From: Candidatus Thorarchaeota archaeon
GTDB lineage: Archaea; Asgardarchaeota; Thorarchaeia; Thorarchaeales; Thorarchaeaceae
Direction: 5' to 3'
Assembly (NCBI GenBank): GCA_018238205.1
Contig: JABCTV010000005.1
Span: 1-49,061 of the forward strand
Length of the DNA: 49,061 nucleotides
A program made the translations under genes and the position numbers. Below the pieces are notes generated by a model that was given only the letters and a program-made list of their open reading frames with translations, did not search any database and had not been told where the DNA came from. The stretch's first letter is position 1; every line of letters begins with the position of its first letter. Positions 39,892 through 47,805 of the stretch are shown here, piece after piece.

Positions 39892-41325
39892 TCATATTTG
39901 AATCTCTTGACTATTTTGCCCTTTTGTAGTCAAGTCATATCGGGCTATTGCTCCAAGGATGATTATATTCAGAATAAATACCATTACAAAGAGGGACATG
40001 ATACTGGTCGCTTCGGAGATTAATCCTCCCACAATTGGTCCAAAGGATGCAGTTATCCAAACGATGAACCAGAACAGACTAAGTATCTTCGATGTATCTT
40101 TGCTTGGGAGTCTCTTTCGTATTAACACAAGAACTATTGTGTACCATAATGTGTCATTCACATATTTGAGAACAATTGCTAGGAATGAAGTCTTGAATAT
40201 TATACCAAGCCCAGGAATTATCGAGTTTGCAGTCATTGAGAATGATAGGGGCGCCCATTCCGGAACCCAATATGCTACAATCAAGAGGGCAGCGGATATT
40301 GGCATGATAGCATATACCATGAGTGCGGTAGATTTCACACCCTTTCTATCAACGATTCGTCCTACCTTCAATAGAAGCGGCACTTGAATGATAAGAGTAA
40401 CAATGAACATTATTACCATTGATGGAATATCAATAGCCAACTCTTCATACATGTAGATTAGAGCACCAAGTCTGAAGAACGTATCACTAATACTGTCAAA
40501 AATACAGACAATAATCATACCCGGAATAATAGTTAGTAAGGTACTCAATGCTCTTCTGTTATCATCAATGAAAGCTTTCCAGAGTTTTGTTCCTGATTCT
40601 CTTCCCTGTTGGGGACTTGATTCTAAAAAGACCGCTCTGAGTATTGTGGATAATAGCAAGAGGATGCCACCAATTAGGTGGAGTTGTCGATAAGCTTGGA
40701 ATCCTGAAATTGGGTAGAGAACTCCAAAGACTACAAGTGTGATTATGGATAAAGCTCTTCCTGCTGTGAATAATGACAGTGCAAATCCGCTATGTACTCG
40801 AGGAATGTTATCCATTATATATGCGGTTGAACCGCCTTTTGTAATTTCTACAGAAACGTAAATTGTAAGGGCCACAAAAATGAGGAGTGGATCAGTGAAT
40901 AGTCCAATCATCAAGTAGTATGTCGCGATAATAAGCATCGATAAAACAGCGAGAGTCTTGCGATTGACTGTGTCTCCCACATAACCCCCGAAGAAACGTG
41001 CGATTGTTCCAATTGCTGCTGTGATTGTGCCAACTGCACCAATGAACACTAAATTAGGCACAATACTCCAAAGGTATAGATTGAAGAAACTGCCCAAGTA
41101 TGTAAAGGCATTGAAGATCCATGCTGTGGCTAGATAGATCCTAAAATTGCTCCATGAAAAAACAGCGCTTAGAGAGGCTCGAATTCCTATATTTTCCTCA
41201 TGAACCTCATCAAGTTTTATGTGGTCCTTATCTTCAGAGTCGGATTGGTTACCAAACTCTCCATCTGCAGCGTCGTTATCCAATCTGTCTTCACTCCGCG
41301 CATCATCTTTTTGAACCACTTTCAT
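39892..41325 (-). CDS. MFS transporter
   Basis: 477 residues, about 12 membrane segments, with a 45-residue very acidic N-terminal arm. Motif A occurs between helices 2 and 3 (FGGYVGDTVNRKTLAVLSM) and again in the second half (LKVGRIVDRKGVKSTALMVY). A cytoplasmic loop around residue 235 separates the halves. Substrate unknown; no sugar or drug signature stands out. It is 27 bases upstream of nth on the same strand. Different subfamily from the other MFS protein in the window. Confidence 0.85.
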   Translation of the reverse strand: MKVVQKDDARSEDRLDNDAADGEFGNQSDSEDKDHIKLDEVHEENIGIRASLSAVFSWSNFRIYLATAWIFNAFTYLGSFFNLYLWSIVPNLVFIGAVGTITAAIGTIARFFGGYVGDTVNRKTLAVLSMLIIATYYLMIGLFTDPLLIFVALTIYVSVEITKGGSTAYIMDNIPRVHSGFALSLFTAGRALSIITLVVFGVLYPISGFQAYRQLHLIGGILLLLSTILRAVFLESSPQQGRESGTKLWKAFIDDNRRALSTLLTIIPGMIIVCIFDSISDTFFRLGALIYMYEELAIDIPSMVIMFIVTLIIQVPLLLKVGRIVDRKGVKSTALMVYAIMPISAALLIVAYWVPEWAPLSFSMTANSIIPGLGIIFKTSFLAIVLKYVNDTLWYTIVLVLIRKRLPSKDTSKILSLFWFIVWITASFGPIVGGLISEATSIMSLFVMVFILNIIILGAIARYDLTTKGQNSQEIQI

Positions 41326-41515
41326 TTTTATTCTTTCTCCGGACTGTTCAAACTTAGATATCTATTGCAGATCCCGTTCGGGTTCCACAATTGACCAAGT
41401 TTCTATACTGTCCGAAGCTATATAGTTACCTTTTCTAATTTCATCTACTTCTCACTCATCGGGAGAACCAATCCCCCGAGGTAGTGGTATTATTACTCGA
41501 ACGACCGAACAGTCA

Positions 41516-41764
41516 CTACTCAAACACAAGCACCTTGACCTCCCCATCTGCTGTGGGAATTGCCATTAGTTTGTGGGTGCATATGTCTGCTGTAATCACT
41601 AGGCACTCGGGCGGAGCGTTAGCTGCCATGAGGTTCTTGACTACCATTTCTAAATTGCATGCAGTCAATCTGATAACCTCTGGATCAGTGAACGGATCCA
41701 CTTCGCGGCCTGTTTCGGATGTTTCGATGTTTCCAATTATTGGCTCGATTCTTTCTGTTATCAT
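41516..41764 (-). CDS. small soluble protein, unknown (82 residues)
   Basis: 82 residues, acidic, with a natural-looking alternation of hydrophobic and charged residues (FTDPEVIRLTACNLEMVVKNL, ECLVITADICTHKLMAIPTADGEVKVLVFE). GGAG lies 15 bases before the ATG. The overlapping plus-strand frame (41484..41933) has a composition typical of an antisense shadow, so I favour the minus strand. It is in the gene-poor stretch between the MFS gene and the regulator at 42625. No family recognised. Confidence 0.5.
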   Translation of the reverse strand: MITERIEPIIGNIETSETGREVDPFTDPEVIRLTACNLEMVVKNLMAANAPPECLVITADICTHKLMAIPTADGEVKVLVFE

Positions 41765-42120
41765 TTTCTTTCTTTACTCCGATGTTTCGTTTCTAATTGC
41801 GGGGTTTATTCCGCAATTCTTGGGTTTACCAGGGTTCTGGTACAGGGCTGTCTTGACCGGGTTGCATTCTGTTTCTCTCCATTTTTTACTTGTTCTCTTT
41901 CTCTTTTGCGAAGGTTGGCGGTTGACTCCTTGAGCGACTTCATACAAGTCACTCTGGGACCCTCCACGCCTTCTCTCTCAATGTTTTCTCTCGTTGAACT
42001 CTCACACTGCAGAGAATAGCTAAGAATCCCATACCAACCAATGTCCAGCAATGCCGGATCTCAAAGCGAAATTCATCCACCAAGGGGTGTGTAGCATTCA
42101 CTCATCAAATCTAGTTTCCA

Positions 42121-42276
42121 CTAGAATGGACAAGGATCTTCACACGGTGGTTGAACTACGGTTGAGATACCGCGCACGACACCAATTGATAGTAACTCTA
42201 ATGCTGCACGATTGTTAGTCATGCTCTCGTAGAGAGTTCGTATCTTGTCTGTGCTTATCGCTTTCACCTCCTTCAT
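42121..42276 (-). CDS. candidate small peptide with Cys-Pro C-terminus (51 residues)
   Basis: ORF reading STDKIRTLYESMTNNRAALE, then LLSIGVVRGISTVV and ending QPPCEDPCPF. The leader-like N-terminal part and short Cys/Pro tail recall precursor peptides of modified natural products, but no modifying enzyme is adjacent. It overlaps the preceding small ORF by the ATGA at 42273-42276. A very strong AAGGAGGTGA lies inside its first codons, not before them, so the real start might be a non-standard codon just downstream. Treat as a candidate. Confidence 0.4.
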   Translation of the reverse strand: MKEVKAISTDKIRTLYESMTNNRAALELLSIGVVRGISTVVQPPCEDPCPF

Positions 42277-42353
42277 TGCTGAACATAGTATGATATGGTG
42301 GACACACTGACTTTAGCACTAGCCGCTGCGACACGTCTATCCTTATGTGACAT
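42273..42353 (-). CDS. candidate small peptide upstream (26 residues)
   Basis: Reads MSHKDRRVAAASAKVSVSTI and ends SYYVQQ; basic and aromatic at the end, vaguely like micropeptides A and B at 28529..28722. It overlaps the next small ORF by ATGA. There is no clear ribosome site. Supported only by coupling and size; chance occurrence cannot be excluded. Confidence 0.25.
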   Translation of the reverse strand: MSHKDRRVAAASAKVSVSTISYYVQQ

Positions 42354-42367
42354 AGCTTGTCGCCTGC

Positions 42368-42403
42368 CTCTGACTAGATAGGTCGATACTCTGATCTAGA
42401 TAG
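42368..42403. repeat. tandem operator-like direct repeat
   Basis: CTCTGACTAGATAG (42368-42381) and CTCTGATCTAGATAG (42389-42403), differing by one inserted base, starts 21 bases apart, i.e. two helical turns on the same DNA face. It lies upstream of the small ORFs on the minus strand and about 220 bases before the plus-strand regulator. Likely a protein binding site. Confidence 0.5.
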
Positions 42404-42552
42404 CTCAGTAACATCTAACCTATGAGCTCAGTCTGCAGTGTGAATCCAAGCATACACTACATTTCCGACATAATAAGGGAGTGGTGTGCGGAGAGATTTA
42501 CTAGAAGTGGGTCTAAAGCCAATTAGAACGCCATACCTTTTCGACCCTCGAC

Positions 42553-42573
42553 GGTATAATACGTGGGTATTAC
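42553..42573 (+). promoter_or_regulatory. promoter with dyad before the double-HTH regulators
   Basis: TATA-like GGTATAATACG with an overlapping inverted repeat TAATAC-GTGG-GTATTA (42557-42572), 52 bases before the ATG at 42625. A repressor bound here would block TBP; autoregulation by the encoded HTH proteins is plausible. Confidence 0.45.
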
Positions 42574-42624
42574 AGGCATATCATGAAGTGGTCTGTCAAC
42601 ACATTCATATCTTAACATTTGGCC

Positions 42625-43725
42625 ATGATACCTAGGTATTCGGTGGATATTATGAGATACTTGGGGTCGGGCGAGCTCCGCTTACTAGGTCGATTAGTAA
42701 TTAATCCCTCACTACGCCAAGCAGATCTTGCCAAGGATCTTGGAGTTTCTCGTTCTGCGGTAAACCAAATTTGGAGTAATCTCTATCAAGGGAATGATTT
42801 GAGAATTCGCGGAAATCTTGACCTTGGAAAAATAGGGTTCACGATGATTTTTGGCTGGGCTCTTTCAGGTGAGGGTTCTGATGTACTCATGAAGTTCAGT
42901 CGCTGGCTTAGATCAAGCCGATTAGTGACAACCGTTTTACCATCAAAGATGTCATCAACCTTTGACTCACTTGTCTATTTTGAAGCAGTACTTCCAACAG
43001 ATAATCAATCTAATTGGTTTCATAGTCAAATCGACCGCTTCAGGAAGAAACCCTATTCCTTAGCGATTTACACAAGTGATTGCTCAAAAATATCTCATCA
43101 CATGAATCTTGGTCTATTTGATGGAGATAGTTGGATCTTTCCTGATAGTTTCCGACTTGAAGCATCGATTGGTGCTGCTAGTGGGTATGTTGATATTCTT
43201 CCAATTGTAGACACTGTTGAACAAAGTACTCCGACAGCTGCGATATCAGATGATCTCCTGGCTGCAGCTGTACTTGCTGATGATTACTATGCCACTGCTA
43301 CAGATTTAGCTAAATACTATTCAAAATTAGGGTTGAAGCCCGATTCTGGGCGTACATTGCGCAGACGAGTTGTAAAAGTTCGTAAGAGTATGATTAGTCC
43401 TTATGTTGATATTAACAATATTGGACTTGATCAGAGATTGCTAGTGTGTATCCGTGATGATAGCACTGCAGAATCTGCCTTCTCCCATGTTCTTCATGCT
43501 CAAGCAGGGACTTTTCCAAAAGCGCGTGTTGTATCAGGTCCGAATCTAACTCTTCTTGAACTAGAGGTTCCAAGCAGTGTAGAATGGATTTCACTAACTC
43601 AAGTTTTGTCAAGCCTTGCAGGTAATGCTTCAGAGATATGTACATTTATAGCCAATAAGACAGAGAAAGGAACTCGACTTGAGAGTGTGGTGTCCTATCT
43701 GACATCTCGCATTCCCTCTGGATGA
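42625..43725 (+). CDS. double winged-helix regulator 1
   Basis: 366 residues in two modules. Near the N-terminus is a helix-turn-helix (GELRLLGRLVINPSLRQADLAKDLGVSRSAVNQIWSNL), followed by a 140-residue alpha/beta part; around residues 210-270 is a second HTH-like unit (LLAAAVLADDYYATATDLAKYYSKLGLKPDSGRTLRRRVVKV) with another alpha/beta part. The plan of HTH plus beta-alpha-beta domain, twice, resembles fused Lrp/AsnC-type subunits. ATG 42625 chosen over TTG 42619. Its neighbour downstream, 12 bases away, has the same plan, so they may act as a heterodimer. Targets unknown; flanking oxidoreductases are candidates. Confidence 0.7.
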   Translation: MIPRYSVDIMRYLGSGELRLLGRLVINPSLRQADLAKDLGVSRSAVNQIWSNLYQGNDLRIRGNLDLGKIGFTMIFGWALSGEGSDVLMKFSRWLRSSRLVTTVLPSKMSSTFDSLVYFEAVLPTDNQSNWFHSQIDRFRKKPYSLAIYTSDCSKISHHMNLGLFDGDSWIFPDSFRLEASIGAASGYVDILPIVDTVEQSTPTAAISDDLLAAAVLADDYYATATDLAKYYSKLGLKPDSGRTLRRRVVKVRKSMISPYVDINNIGLDQRLLVCIRDDSTAESAFSHVLHAQAGTFPKARVVSGPNLTLLELEVPSSVEWISLTQVLSSLAGNASEICTFIANKTEKGTRLESVVSYLTSRIPSG

Positions 43726-43737
43726 GAACATCCGGCG

Positions 43738-45204
43738 TTGAAAAAATTGAACAGAAGTGGATTGGGGTCAGAAAAAGCAAATCCGGACCCTAGTAAAGTT
43801 CAGATATCATTTAGTACGCCGTTTGATGATTTAATTCCAAAACTTGATGAACCAGAAGCACAATTCTATCTCGATGCAATTAGGATATACTTGGGTTTGT
43901 GTGAAGGCTCTATCACAATGGAAATGGCGCTCAAGGCAGTTGACTTATTGAAGGATAATCCAGAGTATACGGCATACCCTACTAATCCTACAACAATAGC
44001 TGTCAATCAACGCTATAAATTAAAGATGCTTGAGAACCTTAAAACTCTCAATAAATTCAATCTCTTCACAAAGAGTTCAATCAAGTCTGCGTATAACTTT
44101 GCATTCTTAATTGAAGAGGCTCCTATAAGCAATACTGATCTTTCAGTTTTGTCGGTGCTGACAAAGGCCCCTACAATTTCTCTTGTTGAAGCTTCCAATA
44201 TTCTTAACGTTGCTCCAAGAACAATAGCTCGCTCCTTGAATAGGTTGCAGGAGAGAAATCATCTTCGAGTATCTTGCTTGGTTGACTTTTCGGCTTTCAA
44301 TCTTCAGTCGGTAATGATGTTCTTCACTGTTCAAGAAGGACTTGATTGGGACTTGATTGAACGAGGTTTCTCACAATATCCCTTTACAAAAAGCATACTC
44401 AAAACCACTATGACTGATGTTGGATATGTGACATTTCTTTTTCCAAATTATGAAGATAATAAACAGATTTTCAATAGTTCGATCAAGAGAGTCACTAAGA
44501 CTATCTTTGATTATACTAGTTTACATTATCAAACTCACTCTGGAGCAGTTTCTAATGTTGACTTATTCAACAATGACAAGTGGGATCTTCCTCCGAACAT
44601 TGAGGATATGTTAAAGGACGACAGAGAACTAGATCCCAAAAACAACCCACCCATTCTTGATTGCTCTGGAGTTAAGCCAGAACTGAAAATTGAAGATTAT
44701 ATCATAGCTTCACAGATACAAATGGATGCCCGAGCAGCGCCCAGCAAAATCAGCGAGAGCCTTAGCATAAAAGGGTTTGATTTTGATTCGAAAGAAGTAT
44801 CCACTATTGTAAGAAAACTTCAGAATCGTAATCTACTCTCACATTATCTAATGTTTGCTCTTCCCAGACTGTCCTCAAACTTTTGTTTTGAGATAACCTG
44901 TAATGATGAATATAAACCTCGAATCTTGGAAACAATTGGTAGGTTTCCATGGACTATGTATTATATATCTTCCAGAGGCATCATTGTCTGGACAATGACC
45001 CCGGGCGAACATCAAGTGGAATACTATCAATTATTCAGAGCATTGGAACAAAAGCCTGGTGTTGACTCGGTAAACCCAATAATGACAATTTCACAACGCG
45101 GATCAAAATCTATGTTAGACCTTACAAGAAATATGACCTATCAGAATGGGAGATGGTCTGTTGATCCCAAGGATATTGATATCAGTCCCTATATGGACTT
45201 CTAG
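43738..45204 (+). CDS. double winged-helix regulator 2
   Basis: 488 residues starting with TTG. After a 130-residue N-terminal region lies an HTH (LSVLTKAPTISLVEASNILNVAPRTIARSLNRLQERNHLRVSCLVD), then an alpha/beta part, then a second HTH-like unit around 320-370 (DARAAPSKISESLSIKGFDFDSKEVSTIVRKLQNRNLLSHYL), then a second alpha/beta part. Same modular plan as the gene before it. The stop overlaps the convergent luciferase-like gene by 23 bases. Likely DNA-binding; its ligand is unknown. Confidence 0.7.
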   Translation: MKKLNRSGLGSEKANPDPSKVQISFSTPFDDLIPKLDEPEAQFYLDAIRIYLGLCEGSITMEMALKAVDLLKDNPEYTAYPTNPTTIAVNQRYKLKMLENLKTLNKFNLFTKSSIKSAYNFAFLIEEAPISNTDLSVLSVLTKAPTISLVEASNILNVAPRTIARSLNRLQERNHLRVSCLVDFSAFNLQSVMMFFTVQEGLDWDLIERGFSQYPFTKSILKTTMTDVGYVTFLFPNYEDNKQIFNSSIKRVTKTIFDYTSLHYQTHSGAVSNVDLFNNDKWDLPPNIEDMLKDDRELDPKNNPPILDCSGVKPELKIEDYIIASQIQMDARAAPSKISESLSIKGFDFDSKEVSTIVRKLQNRNLLSHYLMFALPRLSSNFCFEITCNDEYKPRILETIGRFPWTMYYISSRGIIVWTMTPGEHQVEYYQLFRALEQKPGVDSVNPIMTISQRGSKSMLDLTRNMTYQNGRWSVDPKDIDISPYMDF

Positions 45205-46117
45205 TAATCTTGTTATGCTCCCTTTTTGCAGCCACTAATCGTTCTACTCCCTCTAGAGATGCCCCTTGTGGAGGTCCATACACTATAATGTCGACTCCTA
45301 TCTGTTGATAATTGCCCAAGTACTTAATATTTGATTCAATACTACCACACAAACTGAATCGGTCGAGTATGCTCTGATCTATCATCTCAACAATATCATT
45401 ACTCAGGCCAAATTCCTTCATCCTCTTAATTACAGGATGTAAATTATCTCCTAATCTGAATTCTCTCAAAATTGAAGGACTTAACCCTAGAGCAACAACT
45501 GCGGCTGAAGTCTTGATACCTATATGCTCATTGCACGGTTTAGAAAAGCCAATCAATGAAGGCGGAAATACACCTATTTTGAAATCCTTAGATTTTTTCC
45601 CTAGAAGTGATATTGCCCATTGTATCATTTGAGAATCTGAGTAATTCAACAGCACTCCATCACAGCTGGTAGATACCTCAATCATCTTCGGTCCCTGTGC
45701 CCCCATAAACACACGAAGTTCATTATCGGCTGCTAACCTTTCACGTATCGTAATCACCGATTCTCTCATTCTCTCCACAAGCGTTGAGATATTTCCATAA
45801 TCAACTCCAATATCTCGAAGTTTCGTTCTATCACCTGGACCAAGAAGTAAGTCAAATCGGTTTCCATGTATATCTACTAATGTATTCATTATTTGCACGA
45901 TATGCAGTGGCGAGTAGATGAGAGGACTGAGCAGTCCGACACCGATCCTACAGTTCTTTGTATTCTTTGCTACTTCTGAAGCTATTATTGGAGACAATCT
46001 TGTTGCAGGATAGTCTGTTATCCAAATGGTATCTATTCCGCCATGGTCTGCCACAACAGCTTTCTCAATAATCTCAGATACCGATTCCCTAAGATTGATT
46101 GCAATTCCCCACTCCAT
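45182..46117 (-). CDS. luciferase-like (F420-type) oxidoreductase 2
   Basis: 311 residues, TIM-barrel of the bacterial luciferase-like monooxygenase superfamily. WGIAINLRESVSEIIEKAVVADHGGIDTIWITDYPATRLSPIIASEVAKNTKNCRIGVGLLSP matches the beta-alpha start of F420-dependent enzymes such as methylene-tetrahydromethanopterin reductase (Mer) and related dehydrogenases. ATG 46117 is chosen: it overlaps the stop of the upstream paralogue (TGATG), whereas the longest ORF would overlap it by 58 bases. Divergent enough from its neighbour to suggest a heteromer or different substrates. Mer itself cannot be claimed from motifs. Confidence 0.82.
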   Translation of the reverse strand: MEWGIAINLRESVSEIIEKAVVADHGGIDTIWITDYPATRLSPIIASEVAKNTKNCRIGVGLLSPLIYSPLHIVQIMNTLVDIHGNRFDLLLGPGDRTKLRDIGVDYGNISTLVERMRESVITIRERLAADNELRVFMGAQGPKMIEVSTSCDGVLLNYSDSQMIQWAISLLGKKSKDFKIGVFPPSLIGFSKPCNEHIGIKTSAAVVALGLSPSILREFRLGDNLHPVIKRMKEFGLSNDIVEMIDQSILDRFSLCGSIESNIKYLGNYQQIGVDIIVYGPPQGASLEGVERLVAAKREHNKITRSPYRD

Positions 46118-47118
46118 CACTTGTCCCTCCTCAAGTGGACCTCTTGGAATATCTCGGTCATTGCCTCTCTCCATTCACCACTGAAAGGCGGTCCTAATAC
46201 TAATTCAGAAGCGCCTAGATTATTAATCATCTCGAATTTATCGACCATTTGGTCACAAGTTCCTGATATTGCAAAAGTGTCAATGAAATTCTGATTTATG
46301 AACTCTGCACCGCCTTTTGGGCCTGATTCTGCAACAGCCTTTCGGATTTTGTCTGCTCGCTCCGTGTCAATGTCAAGCAAATCAAGCACTTGTTCTGGAG
46401 TATCTGCAACAACGAGAGCTACAACTTTCTTAGCAAGTTTTTCACTCCCCCCTTTGAAGGTTGGAATTGTTGGAAGCCAGACAACTTTTTCTACTTCATC
46501 TGTGGACCTTCCCACGTTCGATGCGGCTTCATCTACTACTTCTATAGCATATCTGATGTAATCTATTGGTCCTGATAGAATCACTCCATCTGCTACCTTT
46601 CCAGCTAGCTTCAACATCTGGGGACCTCGAACCCCATAGAAGACAGGTATTTTGACTGGCTCATTGATCCTGAGACTAAATTCTCTGAGTTTCATTAATT
46701 CGGTTTGAATCGTGACTGCCTCTGTTTTGAAAAGCTGTCTAAGTACTTGAGTAGATTTCCGCAACTCCGTAACTGGTTTAGTCAAATGTATCCCATGTTT
46801 GATGAGGTCTTGAATTCCACCAATCCCTATTCCCTGAACATATCGACCATTTCCAATCTCATGAAGCGTGAGGGCAGCTCGAGCGATAGTAGCAATATTG
46901 TGGATCGTGATTGGTACAATTCCTGTTCCCACCCTTACATTTCTGGTTTTACTTAGTAGATCTGCTGTGAGAATTGAAGTTTCTTGTCCAATCCCTATAT
47001 CCTCTCCCACCCACAGGCCATCAATTCCAAGTGACTCTGCGTTCTCACCTATCCAGTTGGTAGCGCTCACATTCATACTTGTGGTTATACCGACACTTGC
47101 TCTATACATAGTCCACAA
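46117..47118 (-). CDS. luciferase-like (F420-type) oxidoreductase 1
   Basis: 333 residues of the same superfamily: SVGITTSMNVSATNWIGENAESLGIDGLWVGEDIGIGQETSILTADLLSKTRNVRVGTGIVPI, then GNGRYVQGIGIGG and the barrel end SGTCDQMVDKFEMINNLGASELVLGPPFSG. The pattern is close to Mer-like and other F420-dependent archaeal oxidoreductases. First gene of a two-gene minus-strand operon with a paralogue; divergent from an archaeoflavoprotein-like gene with 110 bases between. It probably transfers hydride between F420 and an unknown substrate. Confidence 0.86.
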   Translation of the reverse strand: MWTMYRASVGITTSMNVSATNWIGENAESLGIDGLWVGEDIGIGQETSILTADLLSKTRNVRVGTGIVPITIHNIATIARAALTLHEIGNGRYVQGIGIGGIQDLIKHGIHLTKPVTELRKSTQVLRQLFKTEAVTIQTELMKLREFSLRINEPVKIPVFYGVRGPQMLKLAGKVADGVILSGPIDYIRYAIEVVDEAASNVGRSTDEVEKVVWLPTIPTFKGGSEKLAKKVVALVVADTPEQVLDLLDIDTERADKIRKAVAESGPKGGAEFINQNFIDTFAISGTCDQMVDKFEMINNLGASELVLGPPFSGEWREAMTEIFQEVHLRRDK

Positions 47119-47228
47119 CCTGTTACAATTCTATTCTCGGTTCCTTTCTCGTATTAGTCATCCTCTTTCAAGTATTCGTTTTTTACTGTATAAGTAACGT
47201 ATTTCTGTCTCTATGTTACTACAAAGAT

Positions 47229-47801
47229 TTGATTGAATTGACTAGAATTGTTTGGGGAATTACTGGGTCCGGTGACAGAATAGAAGAGATTCTAGACAAT
47301 ATGATCCAGTTGAAAGAAGAAGAAGATTTTCAAATCACGGTGATAGTTTCCAAAGCTGGTGAACAGGTACTTCGATGGTATAATCTATGGGATAAACTTG
47401 AAGCATCCTTTGATAAAGTGACGACAGAAACTAATGCTAATGTTCCTTTCATTGCCGGTCCTTTACAGATTGGAAAATATGATCTACTGCTTGTAGCACC
47501 CCTAACAGCTAACTCAACTGCAAAGATAGCTTATGGGATTGCTGACACGTTAATCACAAACGCAGTGGCACAGACGCTGAAAGGAACTACACCTGTCATT
47601 CTATATCCCGTGGATCAATCTAGCACACCTATTGTTACAGTAGGGCCCGATGGTATCGACTTCACAATAACTCCTAGAGCAATAGATTTGGAAAATGTTG
47701 AACGCTTACGGAACATGGAACGTCTAAAGATTCTCAGTTCTCCTTCTGAGATTGGCACTTCTGTTGGCAATCTTATTAAACTGAAAAGAGAGAGTGACTG
47801 A
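47229..47801 (+). CDS. archaeoflavoprotein-like flavoprotein (HFCD family)
   Basis: 190 residues with the flavoprotein fold of the homo-oligomeric flavin-containing Cys decarboxylase (HFCD) family: IVWGITGSGDRIEEILDNMIQL as FMN loop, KYDLLLVAPLTANSTAKIAYGIADTLITNAVAQ as the conserved PxxANxxAK-like segment with A-N-S-T, and TPVILYPVD. Among archaea such proteins are archaeoflavoprotein AfpA and dihydromethanopterin reductase DmrB, which take electrons from ferredoxin. The start is TTG 47229 or TTG 47238. Followed 4 bases later by an acetyltransferase. Electron transfer in a C1 or F420 context fits the neighbours. Confidence 0.78.
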   Translation: MIELTRIVWGITGSGDRIEEILDNMIQLKEEEDFQITVIVSKAGEQVLRWYNLWDKLEASFDKVTTETNANVPFIAGPLQIGKYDLLLVAPLTANSTAKIAYGIADTLITNAVAQTLKGTTPVILYPVDQSSTPIVTVGPDGIDFTITPRAIDLENVERLRNMERLKILSSPSEIGTSVGNLIKLKRESD

Positions 47802-47805
47802 TATC

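Noticed and set aside
41484..41933. 149-residue plus-strand ORF with hydrophobic C-terminal half
   Set aside because: It is antisense to a more protein-like 82-residue minus-strand ORF and its low-complexity hydrophobic composition is typical of the complement of a polar, AG-rich strand.
41806..42051. 81-residue minus-strand ORF
   Set aside because: No ribosome site at its start and irregular composition; only an internal 45-residue part looks possible, too weak to annotate.
42262..42276. CACCTCCTT resembling the 3' end of 16S rRNA
   Set aside because: No other 16S rRNA sequence lies around it; it is the complement of a strong Shine-Dalgarno element on the minus strand.
42361..42460. Further chained mini-ORFs of 12 and 23 codons upstream of the small peptides
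   Set aside because: They abut each other but have no ribosome sites or similarity and are expected by chance at this length.
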